Assembly: GCA_913054445.1 (NCBI GenBank) | Contig: CAJXIK010000122.1 | Location: 1 to 6,169 of the forward strand | DNA: 6,169 nucleotides | Origin: an uncultured Bermanella sp. | GTDB taxonomy: Bacteria > Pseudomonadota > Gammaproteobacteria > Pseudomonadales > Oceanobacteraceae | Direction: 5' to 3' | Shown here: in pieces, positions 5,998-6,169 of the stretch | Layout of the letters: the number at the start of each line of letters is the position of its first letter | Position numbering within the stretch: position 1 is the first letter of the stretch | Notes under the pieces: model-generated | The model's input: the letters and a program-made list of their open reading frames with translations, nothing else | Told to the model about the DNA's origin: nothing | Database searches by the model: none | Translations under genes and position numbers: made by a program

Positions 5998-6087
5998 ATG
6001 GATAAAGTGAGCGCCTTTATATTCTCAACCTATAACCCCTTGATTTCCCTGCTATTTTTAATTCTCACAATAAGAGGCCCGATGTAA
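5998..6087 (+). CDS. Doubtful 29-codon hydrophobic small ORF
   Basis: An ATG at 5998 opens 29 codons ending in TAA at 6085-6087. The product starts MDKVSAF and has a hydrophobic stretch (about residues 7-25, with LISLLFLILTI) that could span the membrane once. No Shine-Dalgarno precedes the ATG, the region is AT-rich, and AT-rich DNA readily yields hydrophobic frames. The same frame is open from 5875 but has no better start. I do not recognise it. It may well be chance. Confidence 0.15.
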   Translation: MDKVSAFIFSTYNPLISLLFLILTIRGPM

Positions 6088-6169
6088 CAGCCATGCAATC
6101 TTGGCCGTTACTGCCCTAATTCTGAGCTATTTTCAAGCTTATTTAACCGTCCATTCACAGGTAGACTAA

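Larger units (their letters stand above)
5829..6169. other. 341-bp region upstream of nudL without a confident gene
   Basis: The stretch is visibly more AT-rich than the genes. It holds the nudL ribosome site, a weak minus-strand promoter candidate, nested inverted repeats (5888-5984) and a doubtful small ORF (5998-6087). A second short hydrophobic frame, open on the plus strand from 6074, ends with TAA exactly at 6167-6169 but has no credible start codon. AAGAGG (6072-6077) precedes an ATG immediately followed by TAA (6082-6087). No tRNA, rRNA or transposon remnant is apparent. The next gene probably begins or ends beyond the window. Confidence 0.6.

Noticed and set aside
1..6169. tRNA, rRNA, CRISPR array, IS element or phage genes
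   Set aside because: I saw no cloverleaf-type sequence, no regularly spaced repeats, no transposase-like frame and no terminal inverted repeats.

Overview
The window reads as an ordinary chromosomal housekeeping segment of a gammaproteobacterium. The evidence is protein-level resemblance to Escherichia coli and Pseudomonas type proteins (Ffh, YpjD, CorB/YfjD, PurT, NudL) and the gene order. The ffh | ypjD-corB arrangement, with ffh divergent from the other two, is the one I recall from E. coli. Having purT, a DUF1289 gene and a NudL-type Nudix gene close by recalls the Pseudomonas type neighbourhood. Moderate GC, the Pseudomonas-like NudL and the E. coli-like YpjD/CorB suggest a Pseudomonadales, Oceanospirillales, Cellvibrionales or Alteromonadales lineage; I cannot name a genus. 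There are no insertion sequences, phage genes, tRNAs, rRNAs or CRISPR repeats.

Layout. Positions 3-1424 (minus) carry a complete ffh, the protein subunit of the signal recognition particle. A 144-bp divergent promoter region (1425-1568) follows, with a clear TATAAT for ffh. Positions 1569-2369 and 2446-3744 (plus) carry ypjD, a CcsA-like multi-pass membrane protein, and corB, a CNNM/CBS/CorC-type Mg2+ transport protein. corB begins with GTG. corB converges on purT (3734-4918, minus) and their 3' ends overlap by 11 bp, so there is no room for a terminator between them. Upstream of purT on the same strand lie a 70-aa DUF1289 protein with four cysteines (4966-5178) and a NudL-like CoA pyrophosphatase (5238-5828, start corrected to an ATG behind a GGAGGT). 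The order nudL, DUF1289, purT, with gaps of 59 and 47 bp, looks like one transcription unit. The last 341 bp hold no confident gene: a weak nudL promoter candidate, nested inverted repeats around A and T tracts, and a doubtful 29-codon hydrophobic ORF.

Functions. The genes serve membrane-protein targeting (Ffh), probable membrane, haem or ion related roles (YpjD, CorB), formate-dependent purine synthesis (PurT) and CoA/nucleotide turnover (NudL). I see no evidence of a new multi-gene system. The points that most merit a second look are an Ala in place of Thr in the Ffh G4 nucleotide-base motif, the terminator-free 11-bp corB/purT overlap with a plus-strand terminator-like hairpin about 1.5 kb further on, and the structured AT-rich region upstream of nudL.
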